This document shows, piece after piece, positions 32,086-41,468 of a DNA stretch of 64,000 nt. Position 1 is the stretch's first letter. The number at the start of each line of letters is the position of its first letter. The notes under the pieces are model-generated. The model had not been told where the DNA came from. It saw only the letters and a list, made by a program, of their open reading frames with translations, and did no database searches. A program made the translations under genes and the position numbers. This stretch comes from CAWIVJ01 sp963839525 (lineage in GTDB: Bacteria > Cyanobacteriota > Vampirovibrionia > Gastranaerophilales > Gastranaerophilaceae), in the NCBI GenBank assembly GCA_963839525.1, contig CAWIVJ010000005.1, positions 62,001 through 126,000 on the forward strand, given 5' to 3'.

Positions 32086-33126
32086 TTATATCTTCTTCAA
32101 AACCTTCTCAAGCCGTTCAAGTTTTTTTATGTCTGTTCCAATTCCGCATAAAAGCATTACTGATTTTTCGTTTGCTTTTTCGTCTTCAATTTTGTTATTA
32201 TACAAAAAGTCTGAAAATTCAAAACCGCTTAAATTCGGTGTTTTTATCAAAATTTTTGTAGGATCGTCACTTTCATAAAATTCACAAGTTGAAGTGTTTT
32301 TTTTCATCTTTTCAATGTTTTTAATTAATTCCAAGATTTTAGCCCTGCCTCTTTTGCTATTTAAGAAATTTATATTCTTCTCAATACTTGCAAGTAAAGG
32401 ATAAGAAGGGCTTGTGGTTGATGTTAAGTCAAGAGAAGATTTTACATCAATTTCAATATTACAATGTAAAAGTGCACTGGGATTTAAACCGCCTGCTGTT
32501 TTATGCAAGGATTGAATTACAAAATCTGCACCCTGATAAATTGCAGAACATGGAAGTTTATCGCAAAAAGGATATAATGCACCATGTGCTTCATCTACAA
32601 TTAAGTATGTACTATATTTTTGACAAATTTCTTTTATTTTTTTTATATTAGAAACAATTCCTTCATAAGTGGGTGACGTTACAATTATTGCTTTTATTTT
32701 ATTCTGTTTTAAATATTTTTCCGTTTCTTCTGCTAAAGTTTTTGTACAAAAACCCCATTCTTTATCTTCTTTCATTTCATAAAAAACGGGAATTGCTCCT
32801 GCAAGTTTAATTGCATTTTCGTGGCAAGGATGTGCATTTTTCCAAACAAGTACTTTTTCACCCGGTTTTACGCAGGCAAGAACTGCTGTAATAATACCGC
32901 TGGTAGAACCATTAGTTAAAAAATAAGTTGACTTAGTTCCATAAATTTTGCTTGCTTTTTCCTGAGTTGCTTTCAAAGCTTCTTGAGGGTTATGCACATT
33001 GGTTTCTGATATGTCATATTTGTAAAAGTGCTTTAATTTTGGAAAAATAAAAAAATGCTGTGCATGAGATGGTGTTGTAAACAAGCCAATCTCAGTTTTC
33101 TTCTTTAAAATATTTATTAAGCTCAT
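32086..33126 (-). CDS. Orn/Lys/Arg decarboxylase-like PLP enzyme, short form
   Basis: Fold-type I PLP protein: FLTNGSTSGIITAVLACVKPGEKVLV, then SPTYEGIV, VDEAHGAL (PLP-binding Asp), and SLHKTAGGL with the Schiff-base lysine. These fit the major domain of basic amino-acid decarboxylases. At 346 residues it is shorter than the usual 450-480 because the C-terminal domain is reduced to about 80 residues. Its start overlaps the HD-GYP regulator by four bases, which is an unusual partner. Product could be a polyamine precursor such as cadaverine or agmatine; substrate not deducible. Confidence 0.75.
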   Translation of the reverse strand: MSLINILKKKTEIGLFTTPSHAQHFFIFPKLKHFYKYDISETNVHNPQEALKATQEKASKIYGTKSTYFLTNGSTSGIITAVLACVKPGEKVLVWKNAHPCHENAIKLAGAIPVFYEMKEDKEWGFCTKTLAEETEKYLKQNKIKAIIVTSPTYEGIVSNIKKIKEICQKYSTYLIVDEAHGALYPFCDKLPCSAIYQGADFVIQSLHKTAGGLNPSALLHCNIEIDVKSSLDLTSTTSPSYPLLASIEKNINFLNSKRGRAKILELIKNIEKMKKNTSTCEFYESDDPTKILIKTPNLSGFEFSDFLYNNKIEDEKANEKSVMLLCGIGTDIKKLERLEKVLKKI

Positions 33127-34151
33127 AAATTCTCTATCATTTGCTCTTCAAATTTTTTAATTTCTTCAAGCGCTGTCGGTATTATAGTCTTAAAAGCATG
33201 AAAAACCATAGGATCAAATTGAGTGCCCGACATCTCTTCAAGTTTTGCCATAGCCTCTTCATGAGACAAACCTTTTCTGTAGGAACGATTTGAAATTAAA
33301 CCGTCATAAGCATCTGCTATTGATATTATTTTTGAGTTCAAAGGAATTTCATCCCCTTTAACTCCATGAGGATAACCTTTACCGTCAAATCTTTCATGAT
33401 GATATTTAATTATTTCCACAACATCTTTTAATTGCTTTATATCTTCCAGAATTTTAACTCCATGATTTACATGTTTTTTAATAATTTCAAATTCTTCATT
33501 TGTAAGCTCTTCTGTTTTATTTAATACCTCTTCAGGAATTCCTATCATACCAATGTCATGCAAAAGCCCTGCCAGTTGAAGTTTTCCAAAATCTTCTGCG
33601 GGCAGATTAAAATATTTTGCTATTCTTAAAGAAAAGAATGTTACCCTGCGGCTTCTGCCAAGAGTAAAAGAATCTTTTGCATCTAAAGTTTCTATGATAG
33701 CTTTAATCGTGCCTGAAAAAAGCTCTTTTAAATCATATATCAACCTGTCGTTTTCTTGTTTTAACTGATAATATTCAATTCCTGTTTTGACAATTGTCAA
33801 CAATTCTGAAGGTTCCCAGGGTTTCTTAATATATCTGTAAATTTTTCCGTAATTAATAGCATCTATTAATATTTGAGAATCAGAGTATGCCGTTACAAGT
33901 AACCTTACACTCTGAGGATAAAGCTCATAGCTTCTTCTTAAAAATTCAACACCATCCATCTCATCCATTTTATGATCAGAAATAATTAAATCTACAGGAT
34001 TATCTTTCAGTATATTTAAGGCTTCAATAGGAGAAGTTGTTTTAATAATATAAAAATCTTGTCTTAATGTTCTATAAAGAAGAGCCAAGTTATCTTCTTC
34101 ATCATCAACAAGTAAAACTTTAAATTTATCATCTGTTAAATCTTTTTTCAA
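33123..34151 (-). CDS. Response regulator with HD-GYP domain (c-di-GMP phosphodiesterase)
   Basis: Receiver domain at 1-125 with acidic pocket LLVDDEED and phosphoacceptor D59 in ISDHKMDEMDG, then HD-GYP domain at about 150-340: LLHDIGM (H198, D199), HHERFDGKGYP with intact GYP at 259-261, and SIADAYDGL. The family hydrolyses cyclic di-GMP. Placed three bases after its likely sensor kinase and downstream of a PilZ gene and the export apparatus, so it probably tunes c-di-GMP around motility. Confidence 0.92.
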   Translation of the reverse strand: MKKDLTDDKFKVLLVDDEEDNLALLYRTLRQDFYIIKTTSPIEALNILKDNPVDLIISDHKMDEMDGVEFLRRSYELYPQSVRLLVTAYSDSQILIDAINYGKIYRYIKKPWEPSELLTIVKTGIEYYQLKQENDRLIYDLKELFSGTIKAIIETLDAKDSFTLGRSRRVTFFSLRIAKYFNLPAEDFGKLQLAGLLHDIGMIGIPEEVLNKTEELTNEEFEIIKKHVNHGVKILEDIKQLKDVVEIIKYHHERFDGKGYPHGVKGDEIPLNSKIISIADAYDGLISNRSYRKGLSHEEAMAKLEEMSGTQFDPMVFHAFKTIIPTALEEIKKFEEQMIENL

Positions 34152-34154
34152 CTC

Positions 34155-35414
34155 TTATTTCTCTTTCATTTTTATAGGTAATTGAATTGTAAATTTTGTT
34201 CCTTTATCTTCAACACTATCAACCGATATCGTTCCATTATGTCTTTGTATGACTTTATAACTGATAGATAAACCCAACCCTGTACCTTCACCTACCGGCT
34301 TTGTAGTATAAAAAGGATCAAAGATTTTATTAAGCTGCTCTTTATTCATTCCGCAACCACTATCTTCAAATTCTATTATAACATCTTTTTCCTTTTTTTG
34401 TATTCTTATATTAATAGTACCTTTTTCTTTAATTGCATAGCAGGCATTATCTAAAATATTCATAAATACTTGATTCAATTGCCCTCCATATCCTTCTATC
34501 AATGGCAATTTTTCTTCATATTCTTTTATAATTTCGACTTTATTCTTAAGTTTATTATGTAAGATATTCAATGTTGTATCAATTTCTTTGGGTAAATTTA
34601 TATCACTTACAACCATTTCATCGAGTCTGGAAAAATTCTTTAAATCCAAAATTATATTTTTTGTCCTTTCAGTTCCTTCCTGACAGCTTTTTATAAGCAT
34701 TGGCAAATCTTCTTTTATAAAATCCAACTCGACTTTTTCTTTTAATTCTTTTAATGCTTGTTTTTTTTCTTCACTCAAATCTTCTTCAAAAGATTCATAT
34801 AAATTTATAATTTCTGTCAGTGCCTTAGAATAGTTTTTTAAATGAACCATATTTCCATGAATAAAATTTATAGGATTATTTATTTCATGAGTAATTCCTG
34901 CGACCAATTCCCCCAAAGAACGCATTTTTTCACTGTGAACTATCATTGATTGGGTGTTTTTCAATTCTTCATTTGCATTCTCTAACTCTTTTGTTCTTTC
35001 TTTTACTTTATTGTCCAATTCTGTATACAAAATCTGAAGATTTTCAGCCATTTGATTATATGTATTAATTAGTTTATTAATCTCAAAATATTTTGTAAAT
35101 TTAAACCTGTGTTCAAAGTTACCTTCAGCTAATTCTTTAGAACCTTTTACAAGGTCTAATAACGGATTTATAATAACTTTTGTCAGGTAATAAGATGCTA
35201 TTAAACCAAATGTTAAAAAAGCTAGAACCAAACGCTGCAAGCTATCTTGAAAAATAACTAACTGATTATGAATATCACTTTGAAATATAAGCATTTTATT
35301 CACAAAAAACAACGCATAAATAGCTACACCTAAAGTTGCTGATGCAACAAGGATACTCATCGTTAAACCTATAGCTGTACTTACTTTTATTTGTCTCCTA
35401 AATTTTATTTTCAC
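34155..35414 (-). CDS. Membrane sensor histidine kinase
   Basis: 419 residues: two membrane helices near 15-37 and 52-75 with only a very short segment between, a HAMP-like linker (VIINPLLDLVKGSKELAEGNF), a coiled coil, HisKA box SLGELVAGITHEINNPINF with the phosphoacceptor His, and an HATPase domain with N-box NILDNACYAI, DSGCGM, and GTGLGLSISYKV. The minimal outside loop suggests it senses within the membrane or cytosol. Cognate of the HD-GYP regulator by gene order. Confidence 0.93.
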   Translation of the reverse strand: MKIKFRRQIKVSTAIGLTMSILVASATLGVAIYALFFVNKMLIFQSDIHNQLVIFQDSLQRLVLAFLTFGLIASYYLTKVIINPLLDLVKGSKELAEGNFEHRFKFTKYFEINKLINTYNQMAENLQILYTELDNKVKERTKELENANEELKNTQSMIVHSEKMRSLGELVAGITHEINNPINFIHGNMVHLKNYSKALTEIINLYESFEEDLSEEKKQALKELKEKVELDFIKEDLPMLIKSCQEGTERTKNIILDLKNFSRLDEMVVSDINLPKEIDTTLNILHNKLKNKVEIIKEYEEKLPLIEGYGGQLNQVFMNILDNACYAIKEKGTINIRIQKKEKDVIIEFEDSGCGMNKEQLNKIFDPFYTTKPVGEGTGLGLSISYKVIQRHNGTISVDSVEDKGTKFTIQLPIKMKEK

Positions 35415-35444
35415 TGCTTATTTTCCTTATTCGAATCTAGGAAG

Positions 35445-35696
35445 TTAGTTCTCCGTAATGTTATTATAAAATGATCGGCCGATTTTTCTTTTGGGTTTAT
35501 CTAAAATTACACCCATAACCCAGCCTAATCCGCCCAAAATAATACTTGCAGGGATAATTTTCTCTAAAGTCCCTAAAACAGAATAATAGTCTAAAGTCAT
35601 ACTCTGAAACAATGAAGCAGCTCCCATAATTAATATAGAAAAACTTGCAAATACAGCCGCTAATCTTTTCTTTTGAGAAACACTTTTTTTACCCAT
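35445..35696 (-). CDS. Small two-helix membrane protein, 83 aa
   Basis: Basic N terminus (MGKKSVSQKKRLAAVF), two hydrophobic helices at about 12-32 and 45-65 (IIPASIILGGLGWVMGVIL), and a basic C-terminal tail. It lies two bases after the PilZ gene start region and 30 bases before the kinase, in the flagellar export operon. I do not recognise it. Possible roles at the export gate or as a partner of the sensor kinase are guesses. Confidence 0.7.
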   Translation of the reverse strand: MGKKSVSQKKRLAAVFASFSILIMGAASLFQSMTLDYYSVLGTLEKIIPASIILGGLGWVMGVILDKPKRKIGRSFYNNITEN

Positions 35697-35698
35697 TT

Positions 35699-36289
35699 TT
35701 ACCTGTTAATATCTTCCATATTTTTTTTCATACAAAATTGTACCAATTTTATTTTATCAAAAATTGTGAGATTTTTAAATCGTCCTGCTAAAGTATAAAA
35801 ATTGTTATCCTTTTTTTCTATTTTTATAGGCTGAAACTTACATTTTATAATATTATTATCTGTTAAATTTATGCATAAATCATAATCCTCGTCTATCTTT
35901 AAGGACTCTCTTATTTTAAGTTTTACTCCACCTACAGACAAATCTATAGATGTTGATTTATAGACTTTATTATTTAATATAAGATCCAATTCTTTTATAA
36001 ATTCTACCCTTGAAAACATTCTTCTTTGCAAAAATCTATGTTTTTTGGGCATTGAAACTACAACTTTATTTCCTTCAACTTTTACTATACCGGAATTAAA
36101 GTATAACATTCCATTTTTAGTCTGAGAATAAAATTCCATTACTTTTTTTGGAATAATTTCTTCAGGAGCATAAAATAATTCTAAAGCAAAAAAGCTATCT
36201 TTTACATCCAAAATTTTTCCTTTATTTGATTTTCTAAAATTTTGCGGAACAATACTTATTATCTGGTTTTTTTCTAATAATTCATTCAT
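35699..36289 (-). CDS. PilZ-domain protein (YcgR-like), c-di-GMP receptor
   Basis: 196 residues. The C-terminal half holds the PilZ signature: LQRRMFSRVEF (RxxxR) at about 95 and DLSVGGVKL (D/NxSxxG) at about 130, both required for cyclic-di-GMP binding. The N-terminal half is a beta-rich module like the one in YcgR, which acts as a brake on the flagellar motor. It begins 17 bases after flhA and is presumably cotranscribed. Confidence 0.88.
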   Translation of the reverse strand: MNELLEKNQIISIVPQNFRKSNKGKILDVKDSFFALELFYAPEEIIPKKVMEFYSQTKNGMLYFNSGIVKVEGNKVVVSMPKKHRFLQRRMFSRVEFIKELDLILNNKVYKSTSIDLSVGGVKLKIRESLKIDEDYDLCINLTDNNIIKCKFQPIKIEKKDNNFYTLAGRFKNLTIFDKIKLVQFCMKKNMEDINR

Positions 36290-36306
36290 TTAAATGCCCT
36301 TTCAAA

Positions 36307-38418
36307 TTAACTTACTTTTGCATTTGCGGCAGTTACTTTTATAACTCCGACTGATCTTGCTTTTGTATTTGAACTGATTTCATTATAAGACATAATTGTA
36401 ATTTGCGGATAAGTTCTTTCTATAAGTTTTCTAAATGCTATTCTTATTGGTGAGGAACAAAGTATTACAGGTTGGTTTCCTGTTGAAGATATTGCTTTTT
36501 CAAGCTCAATATTCATACTATCAAGTAATTTTCTTGTAAATTCAGGATCAAGAGTTAAATTTTGTCCATCAGGGCTTACACCTTGAGCAATTATATTCTC
36601 AGCATCCGGCGCAAGCGTTACTGCCAAAAGTTCTCCGACATCAGATAAATTTTGTTTGCAAATAGTTCTTGCCAATGCTCTTCTTGTTTGCTCAGTCAGA
36701 TAATCAGGATGTTTATTAATTTTAATTTGCAAACTGAGCGTTTCTAAAATAGTCTTCAAGTCTCTTACAGGGACTCTTTCGTTAAGTAAGTTTTGCATAA
36801 CTTGCTGAACATCCGAAACACTTAATTCTTTCATTAAATCACTGACATAATCTTCTGAAGTTTCTTTTTTCAGGTTTTCTATCAATTGCTGAACATCCGC
36901 GCGTGATAAAATTTCTGCAGCATTTTTCTTGATTATTTCAGTTAAATGAGTAGAAACTACAGCTGAAGGGCTTACAACAGTATAACCGTAAGTTTCGGCA
37001 TAATCTTTGTCTTTTTCTTCAATCCATAAAGCAGGCAGACCAAAAGCCGGCTCGATAGCACTGATGCCGCTTAATCTTGAGTTTTCATTATCGCCTGACG
37101 AATTCATTGCAAGACTTCTATCAGGATGGACTTCTCCTGATTCTATTGCAACACCCTTTAATTTTATTTGATAAGTATTAGGGGATAATTGTAAATTATC
37201 TCTTACTCTTATTGATGGTAAAACTATTCCTAAATCAAGTGCTGTTTGACGTCTTATTTGAGCAATTCTTTCAAGTAAATCCCCACCTTGTTCGATATTT
37301 AACAAGGGTACAAGTCTGTAACCTACTTCTATTTCTATTGTTTCTACGTTTAAAAGTTCTAAAACACTCTCTCTTGTTGCTTTCTTTTTTCTTTTTCCTG
37401 TTTTTCCTTGCTGTGTCTGTTCTTCTTTTTGCTTTCTTTCAACTTCAATCTTTTTTTTATTACCTTGATATTTATAGTAAGCTAGAACTCCGATTATCAT
37501 ACCCATTGCAATAAAAGGAAGTGTCGGCATCCCCGGAACTATTCCTAAAAAAGAAAGCAACCCTGCTACAACACCAAGGACTCTGGGATCAGAAAACATT
37601 TCCAGTCTGATATCTTCACTTAAAGAATTTTCTTGTCCTGAAGCACGTGAAATTATCAAACCTGTTGCGGTAGAAATTAAAAGTGCCGGTATTTGAGAAA
37701 CAAGTCCATCTCCTACAGTCAAAATAGTGTAAGTTGAAAGTGATGTTAACACATCCATTTTTAACTGCCACATTCCTATAATAAATCCACCGATAATATT
37801 TATAACTGTAATTACAATTCCGGCAGTAGCATCACCCTTAACAAACTTAGAAGCACCATCCATTGTTCCGTAGAAATTCATTTCTCTTTCTATTTTTCTT
37901 CTTCTAGCTTTAGCTTGAACTTCGTCTATTAATCCTGAATTTAAATCAGCATCAATACTTAACTGCTTACCCGGCATACTGTCTAATGTAAATCTTGCAG
38001 AAACTTCTGCAACACGGGTTGCACCACCTGTAATAACCATAAAATTTATAATAACAAGGATAGTAAAAATTACAAAACCTACAACATAATTTCCTCCGAC
38101 AACAAACTGTCCAAAAGAATCGATTACATTCCCTGCTTCTCCATGTAATAAAATTAATCTTGTTGCACTTACATTCAATCCGAGTCTGAACAAAGTTGCT
38201 ATAAGCAAAATAGTGGGAAAAGTCGAGTAATCCAAAGGCTCTTTAGTATAAAGACAAACCAACAAAATTATAATTGATAAAGAAATGTTTAATGTAAGCA
38301 GGAAATCTAAAATATGTGGAGGAATGGGCAATACCATCATTGCAATAATCGTAACAAGACCAATTGCGAGTGCTATATCGTTATTTTTTAACAATGATGT
38401 CAGTCTGTTAAAATCCAC
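36307..38418 (-). CDS. flhA: Flagellar export gate protein FlhA (canonical copy)
   Basis: Nonameric gate and ion channel of the flagellar type III export apparatus. 703 residues: about eight membrane helices in the first 310 residues, then a cytosolic domain. The conserved FHIPEP loop reads SMPGKQLSIDADLNSGLI and NFYGTMDGASKFVKGDATAG, the usual flagellar form. It sits in the run fliP-fliQ-fliR-flhB-flhA. A second FlhA-like gene is at 60053-62155 in this same window. Confidence 0.95.
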   Translation of the reverse strand: MDFNRLTSLLKNNDIALAIGLVTIIAMMVLPIPPHILDFLLTLNISLSIIILLVCLYTKEPLDYSTFPTILLIATLFRLGLNVSATRLILLHGEAGNVIDSFGQFVVGGNYVVGFVIFTILVIINFMVITGGATRVAEVSARFTLDSMPGKQLSIDADLNSGLIDEVQAKARRRKIEREMNFYGTMDGASKFVKGDATAGIVITVINIIGGFIIGMWQLKMDVLTSLSTYTILTVGDGLVSQIPALLISTATGLIISRASGQENSLSEDIRLEMFSDPRVLGVVAGLLSFLGIVPGMPTLPFIAMGMIIGVLAYYKYQGNKKKIEVERKQKEEQTQQGKTGKRKKKATRESVLELLNVETIEIEVGYRLVPLLNIEQGGDLLERIAQIRRQTALDLGIVLPSIRVRDNLQLSPNTYQIKLKGVAIESGEVHPDRSLAMNSSGDNENSRLSGISAIEPAFGLPALWIEEKDKDYAETYGYTVVSPSAVVSTHLTEIIKKNAAEILSRADVQQLIENLKKETSEDYVSDLMKELSVSDVQQVMQNLLNERVPVRDLKTILETLSLQIKINKHPDYLTEQTRRALARTICKQNLSDVGELLAVTLAPDAENIIAQGVSPDGQNLTLDPEFTRKLLDSMNIELEKAISSTGNQPVILCSSPIRIAFRKLIERTYPQITIMSYNEISSNTKARSVGVIKVTAANAKVS

Positions 38419-38423
38419 TTTTA

Positions 38424-39503
38424 TTACCTTCCCTGTTTATTTTGGCTATAAACGTATGCTAAAACTTCCGCCACAGCAACAAACATGTCTGATGGTATTA
38501 TACCATCAATAGGGACTAATTTGTATAATGCTCGTGCAAGTGGAGGATTTTCTACAATAGGAACATTATTGCTTTGAGCAATTTCTCTTATCTTAAAAGC
38601 AACAAAATCAACTCCTTTTGCAACAACTTTAGGAGCAGAAGCATTCAATCTGTTATACTCCAATGCAATCGCATAATGTGTCGGATTTGTTACAACAACA
38701 TCTGCTTTTGCAACATTGGATAACATTCTTTGACGAGCCATTTTCATCTGTATTGAACGAACTCTGGCCTTAATTTTTGGATCACCTTCTGTATCTTTCA
38801 TTTCATCTTTTATTTCTTGTTTTGTCATCTTTATGGATTTTTCATACTCGTAATCCTGATATTTTTTATCCAAAATTCCTATTGCTATCATTGCAAGACA
38901 CATATTAATAACCATTTGTATCAAAACTGAGCCAATAACCGAAAAAGAAGTGTTAATGCCCAATCCCATAAGACCGAAAAGCTCATCTTTTCTTGAATTT
39001 ACTGTTGAAAATCCGCAAAAGAACACTATTAAAAGTTTTATAAGTGATTTTATAAACTCTACCATGTTCCTTAATTCAACAGGATTAAGCATTTTTTTCG
39101 CATTTCCCCAAATTTTTGATGGGGATATATTTTCAGGGTTAAATTTTATCTTTTCCGGTGCAAAAATTTGTCCCACTTGCATTCTTATAATAAAAATTCC
39201 TGAAACTACTAAAACTATAAAAAATGGGAGAAGAATTTGTGCTGTTATACTCACATACGGCATTAATACTGCTAAAATATCATTTAAGCTTATATTTTGC
39301 GGATCAAGTTGAGTAAAAGTGTTATAAAGCATTGTTTGGAAATTTGAAAGAATATGCCCTGAAAACAAGCCTAAAAGACCTATTCCTATTGTAACCATAA
39401 GAGCTGCGCTTAAATCCTGACTCTTAGAAACATGACCTTTTTCACGTTCTTTATTTCGTCGGCGCGACGTGGCCTCTTCTGTTTTTTCATCCGGATTACT
39501 CAA
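38424..39503 (-). CDS. flhB: Flagellar export switch protein FlhB
   Basis: Controls the switch from rod/hook to filament substrates. 359 residues: N-terminal EEATSRRRNKEREKGHVSKSQDL, four membrane helices, then the cytosolic domain with the self-cleavage site N273-P274-T275-H276 in VVVTNPTHYAIAL. The end reads LAYVYSQNKQ. Starts four bases after fliR and ends five before flhA. Confidence 0.95.
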   Translation of the reverse strand: MSNPDEKTEEATSRRRNKEREKGHVSKSQDLSAALMVTIGIGLLGLFSGHILSNFQTMLYNTFTQLDPQNISLNDILAVLMPYVSITAQILLPFFIVLVVSGIFIIRMQVGQIFAPEKIKFNPENISPSKIWGNAKKMLNPVELRNMVEFIKSLIKLLIVFFCGFSTVNSRKDELFGLMGLGINTSFSVIGSVLIQMVINMCLAMIAIGILDKKYQDYEYEKSIKMTKQEIKDEMKDTEGDPKIKARVRSIQMKMARQRMLSNVAKADVVVTNPTHYAIALEYNRLNASAPKVVAKGVDFVAFKIREIAQSNNVPIVENPPLARALYKLVPIDGIIPSDMFVAVAEVLAYVYSQNKQGR

Positions 39504-39506
39504 TCA

Positions 39507-40295
39507 TCAACCTCCCAATATTATCATTATACCGGTTAAATATTTTTCCAGCAATAACTTGATTTGTAAATACATAGGAGGTATAAGCATAATAAATAAT
39601 ATAAGCCCTAAATAAATCTTTACAGGCAAAGCTACCATAAATATGTTCATTTTCGGCATCATTTTTGCCGTAAAACCAAGCAAAACATCCGTTATTACTA
39701 ATACGGAAAAAATAGGTAAAGCTATACCTAAACCTATTATAAACATCTGACTTGTCAGTAAAATTACATTATGAGTAAAAGTTCCATTAACAAAAAATTC
39801 ATAGCCCGGAGGCATAATCTGAAATGTTTTATAGATTGCCGAAAAAAGCCATTTATATCCATTTAGACTTATAAAAATCATTGATGCTAAAAGTGTATAA
39901 GCCTGTGTTAAAATCGGAGCTGTATCTCCTGTCATTGGATTCATCGCCTGAGCTGCCGTCAAACCCATCTGCATAGAAATCAAATTAGCCGATATTTCAA
40001 CCCCTATAAACACAACATTTGCTATAAATCCTATAGTGTATCCTATAATAAACTCTTTTAACAGAATTAACGTTAGCTCAGGAATATTGGTAGGAAGCTG
40101 AAAACCTGTTTTTGCCAAAACAATGGGAAACATTATAAAAGCAATAGCTGCCATAAACCATACTTTAATTTGCATAGGAATAGGATAAGCTGAAATTAAA
40201 GGCGCAGTAGCCATCATACCGCTTAATCTGGTAAAAATTACAATAAATAAAATCAAATTTTTAGGCGATAATAATGCAACTAACTCTACCGGCAT
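39507..40295 (-). CDS. fliR: Flagellar export apparatus protein FliR
   Basis: 262-residue membrane protein of the FliPQR pore in the export apparatus. Six hydrophobic helices; FTRLSGMMATAPLISAYPIPMQIK at the start and MQMGLTAAQAMNPMTGD in the middle are the family marks. Overlaps no gene but lies within ten bases of fliQ and four of flhB. Confidence 0.94.
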   Translation of the reverse strand: MPVELVALLSPKNLILFIVIFTRLSGMMATAPLISAYPIPMQIKVWFMAAIAFIMFPIVLAKTGFQLPTNIPELTLILLKEFIIGYTIGFIANVVFIGVEISANLISMQMGLTAAQAMNPMTGDTAPILTQAYTLLASMIFISLNGYKWLFSAIYKTFQIMPPGYEFFVNGTFTHNVILLTSQMFIIGLGIALPIFSVLVITDVLLGFTAKMMPKMNIFMVALPVKIYLGLILFIMLIPPMYLQIKLLLEKYLTGIMIILGG

Positions 40296-40304
40296 ATTTC
40301 TCCT

Positions 40305-40571
40305 CTAAATAAAATTCGGAATACTGTCAAAAAGCTCATGTACCCTTGCAACAAAAAGATTTAACATCCATGGCATTAAAATAATTAAAGTTACAACTCC
40401 CGCAATTATTTTTGGAACAAAAGTCAAAGTTGACTCTTGTATCTGAGTAATAGTCTGAAAAATACTCACAGTTAAACCGATAACTACACTTACAATTAAT
40501 ACGGGTGAGGCTAATATCAAAATCAATACAAAAATGTTTTGCATAATTTCTATTACTACTTCTTGTTCCAT
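40305..40571 (-). CDS. fliQ: Flagellar export apparatus protein FliQ
   Basis: 88 residues with two membrane helices: VLILILASPVLIVSVVIGLTVS then TQIQESTLTFVPKIIAG and a second helix. This is the complete size of FliQ. Part of the FliP-FliQ-FliR pore, in the expected order. Confidence 0.95.
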   Translation of the reverse strand: MEQEVVIEIMQNIFVLILILASPVLIVSVVIGLTVSIFQTITQIQESTLTFVPKIIAGVVTLIILMPWMLNLFVARVHELFDSIPNFI

Positions 40572-40609
40572 ATATTCACATCCTTTTAATTAATTTTTAA
40601 TCTTCACAT

Positions 40610-41368
40610 TCACGTTACAAAGCCTTCTACAAGAGATTTTACAATCAAATACCATCCGTCAACCATTACAAATAAAATTAATTTAAATGGCATAGCAATC
40701 ATTGTCGGAGGCAAGAATAACATCCCCATTGATACTAAAATACTTGATACTACAATATCAATAACCAAAAACGGTAGAAAAATTACAAACCCTATTTTAA
40801 ATGCGGTATTTAATTCACTCAAAATAAACGAGGGAATTAAAATATAAGTCGGAACGTCTTCTCTGGTCTTTGGTCTTTGAACTTTTGCAATTTTTACAAA
40901 CAATGCTAAATTTTTTTCATCTGTCTGCTTAAACATAAATTCTCTTGCCGGAATAATCGCTCTATCAAGCGCAGCTTGTTGAGTAATTTGATTTTTCATA
41001 TAAGGTTGAATAGCTGTAGTATTAATTTTATTTATTGTAGGAGTCATGATAAAAAAGGTCAAGATTAAAGCTAATCCAGCCAGAACCTGACTTGGCGGCA
41101 AAGTTGCAATTCCTATTGCTTGCCTTGTAATAGCAAGTACAATAATTATTCTTATAAATGCTGTTGTCATAATAAAAATACTCGGCGCAAGAGTTAAAAT
41201 AGTCAGCCATATAATAATTTGAATCCCCTGTGAAAATTCTTGCGGTGTATTTGCAGATCTCATACCTATATTAATATTGGGAAATGATATAGCGGCATGC
41301 GCCATTGGCACAAGTAAAAACATTGCCCCTATTGTAAGCAGCATTTTTTTCAAAAGCTTTTTATTCAT
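40610..41368 (-). CDS. fliP: Flagellar export apparatus protein FliP
   Basis: 252 residues with a cleavable signal peptide (KKLLKKMLLTIGAMFLLVPMAHA) and four membrane helices. Marks: TTAFIRIIIVLAITRQAIG, PPSQVLAGLALILTFFIMTP, and SILVSMGMLFLPPTMIAMPFKLILFVMVDGW, typical of FliP. First gene of the export operon in this window. FliO is not seen beside it. Confidence 0.95.
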   Translation of the reverse strand: MNKKLLKKMLLTIGAMFLLVPMAHAAISFPNINIGMRSANTPQEFSQGIQIIIWLTILTLAPSIFIMTTAFIRIIIVLAITRQAIGIATLPPSQVLAGLALILTFFIMTPTINKINTTAIQPYMKNQITQQAALDRAIIPAREFMFKQTDEKNLALFVKIAKVQRPKTREDVPTYILIPSFILSELNTAFKIGFVIFLPFLVIDIVVSSILVSMGMLFLPPTMIAMPFKLILFVMVDGWYLIVKSLVEGFVT

Positions 41369-41468
41369 TATTCCTCCTCAACACATACTATTAATAGTAT
41401 AATAGCAAATTTTTACCACCAAGACTAATTCTTAATTAAACTTTAGAAATTATTTCAGTAAGAAAATT

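Noticed and set aside
37212..37514. 100-residue plus-strand open frame within flhA
   Set aside because: Leu/Phe-rich shadow of the flhA frame on the opposite strand.
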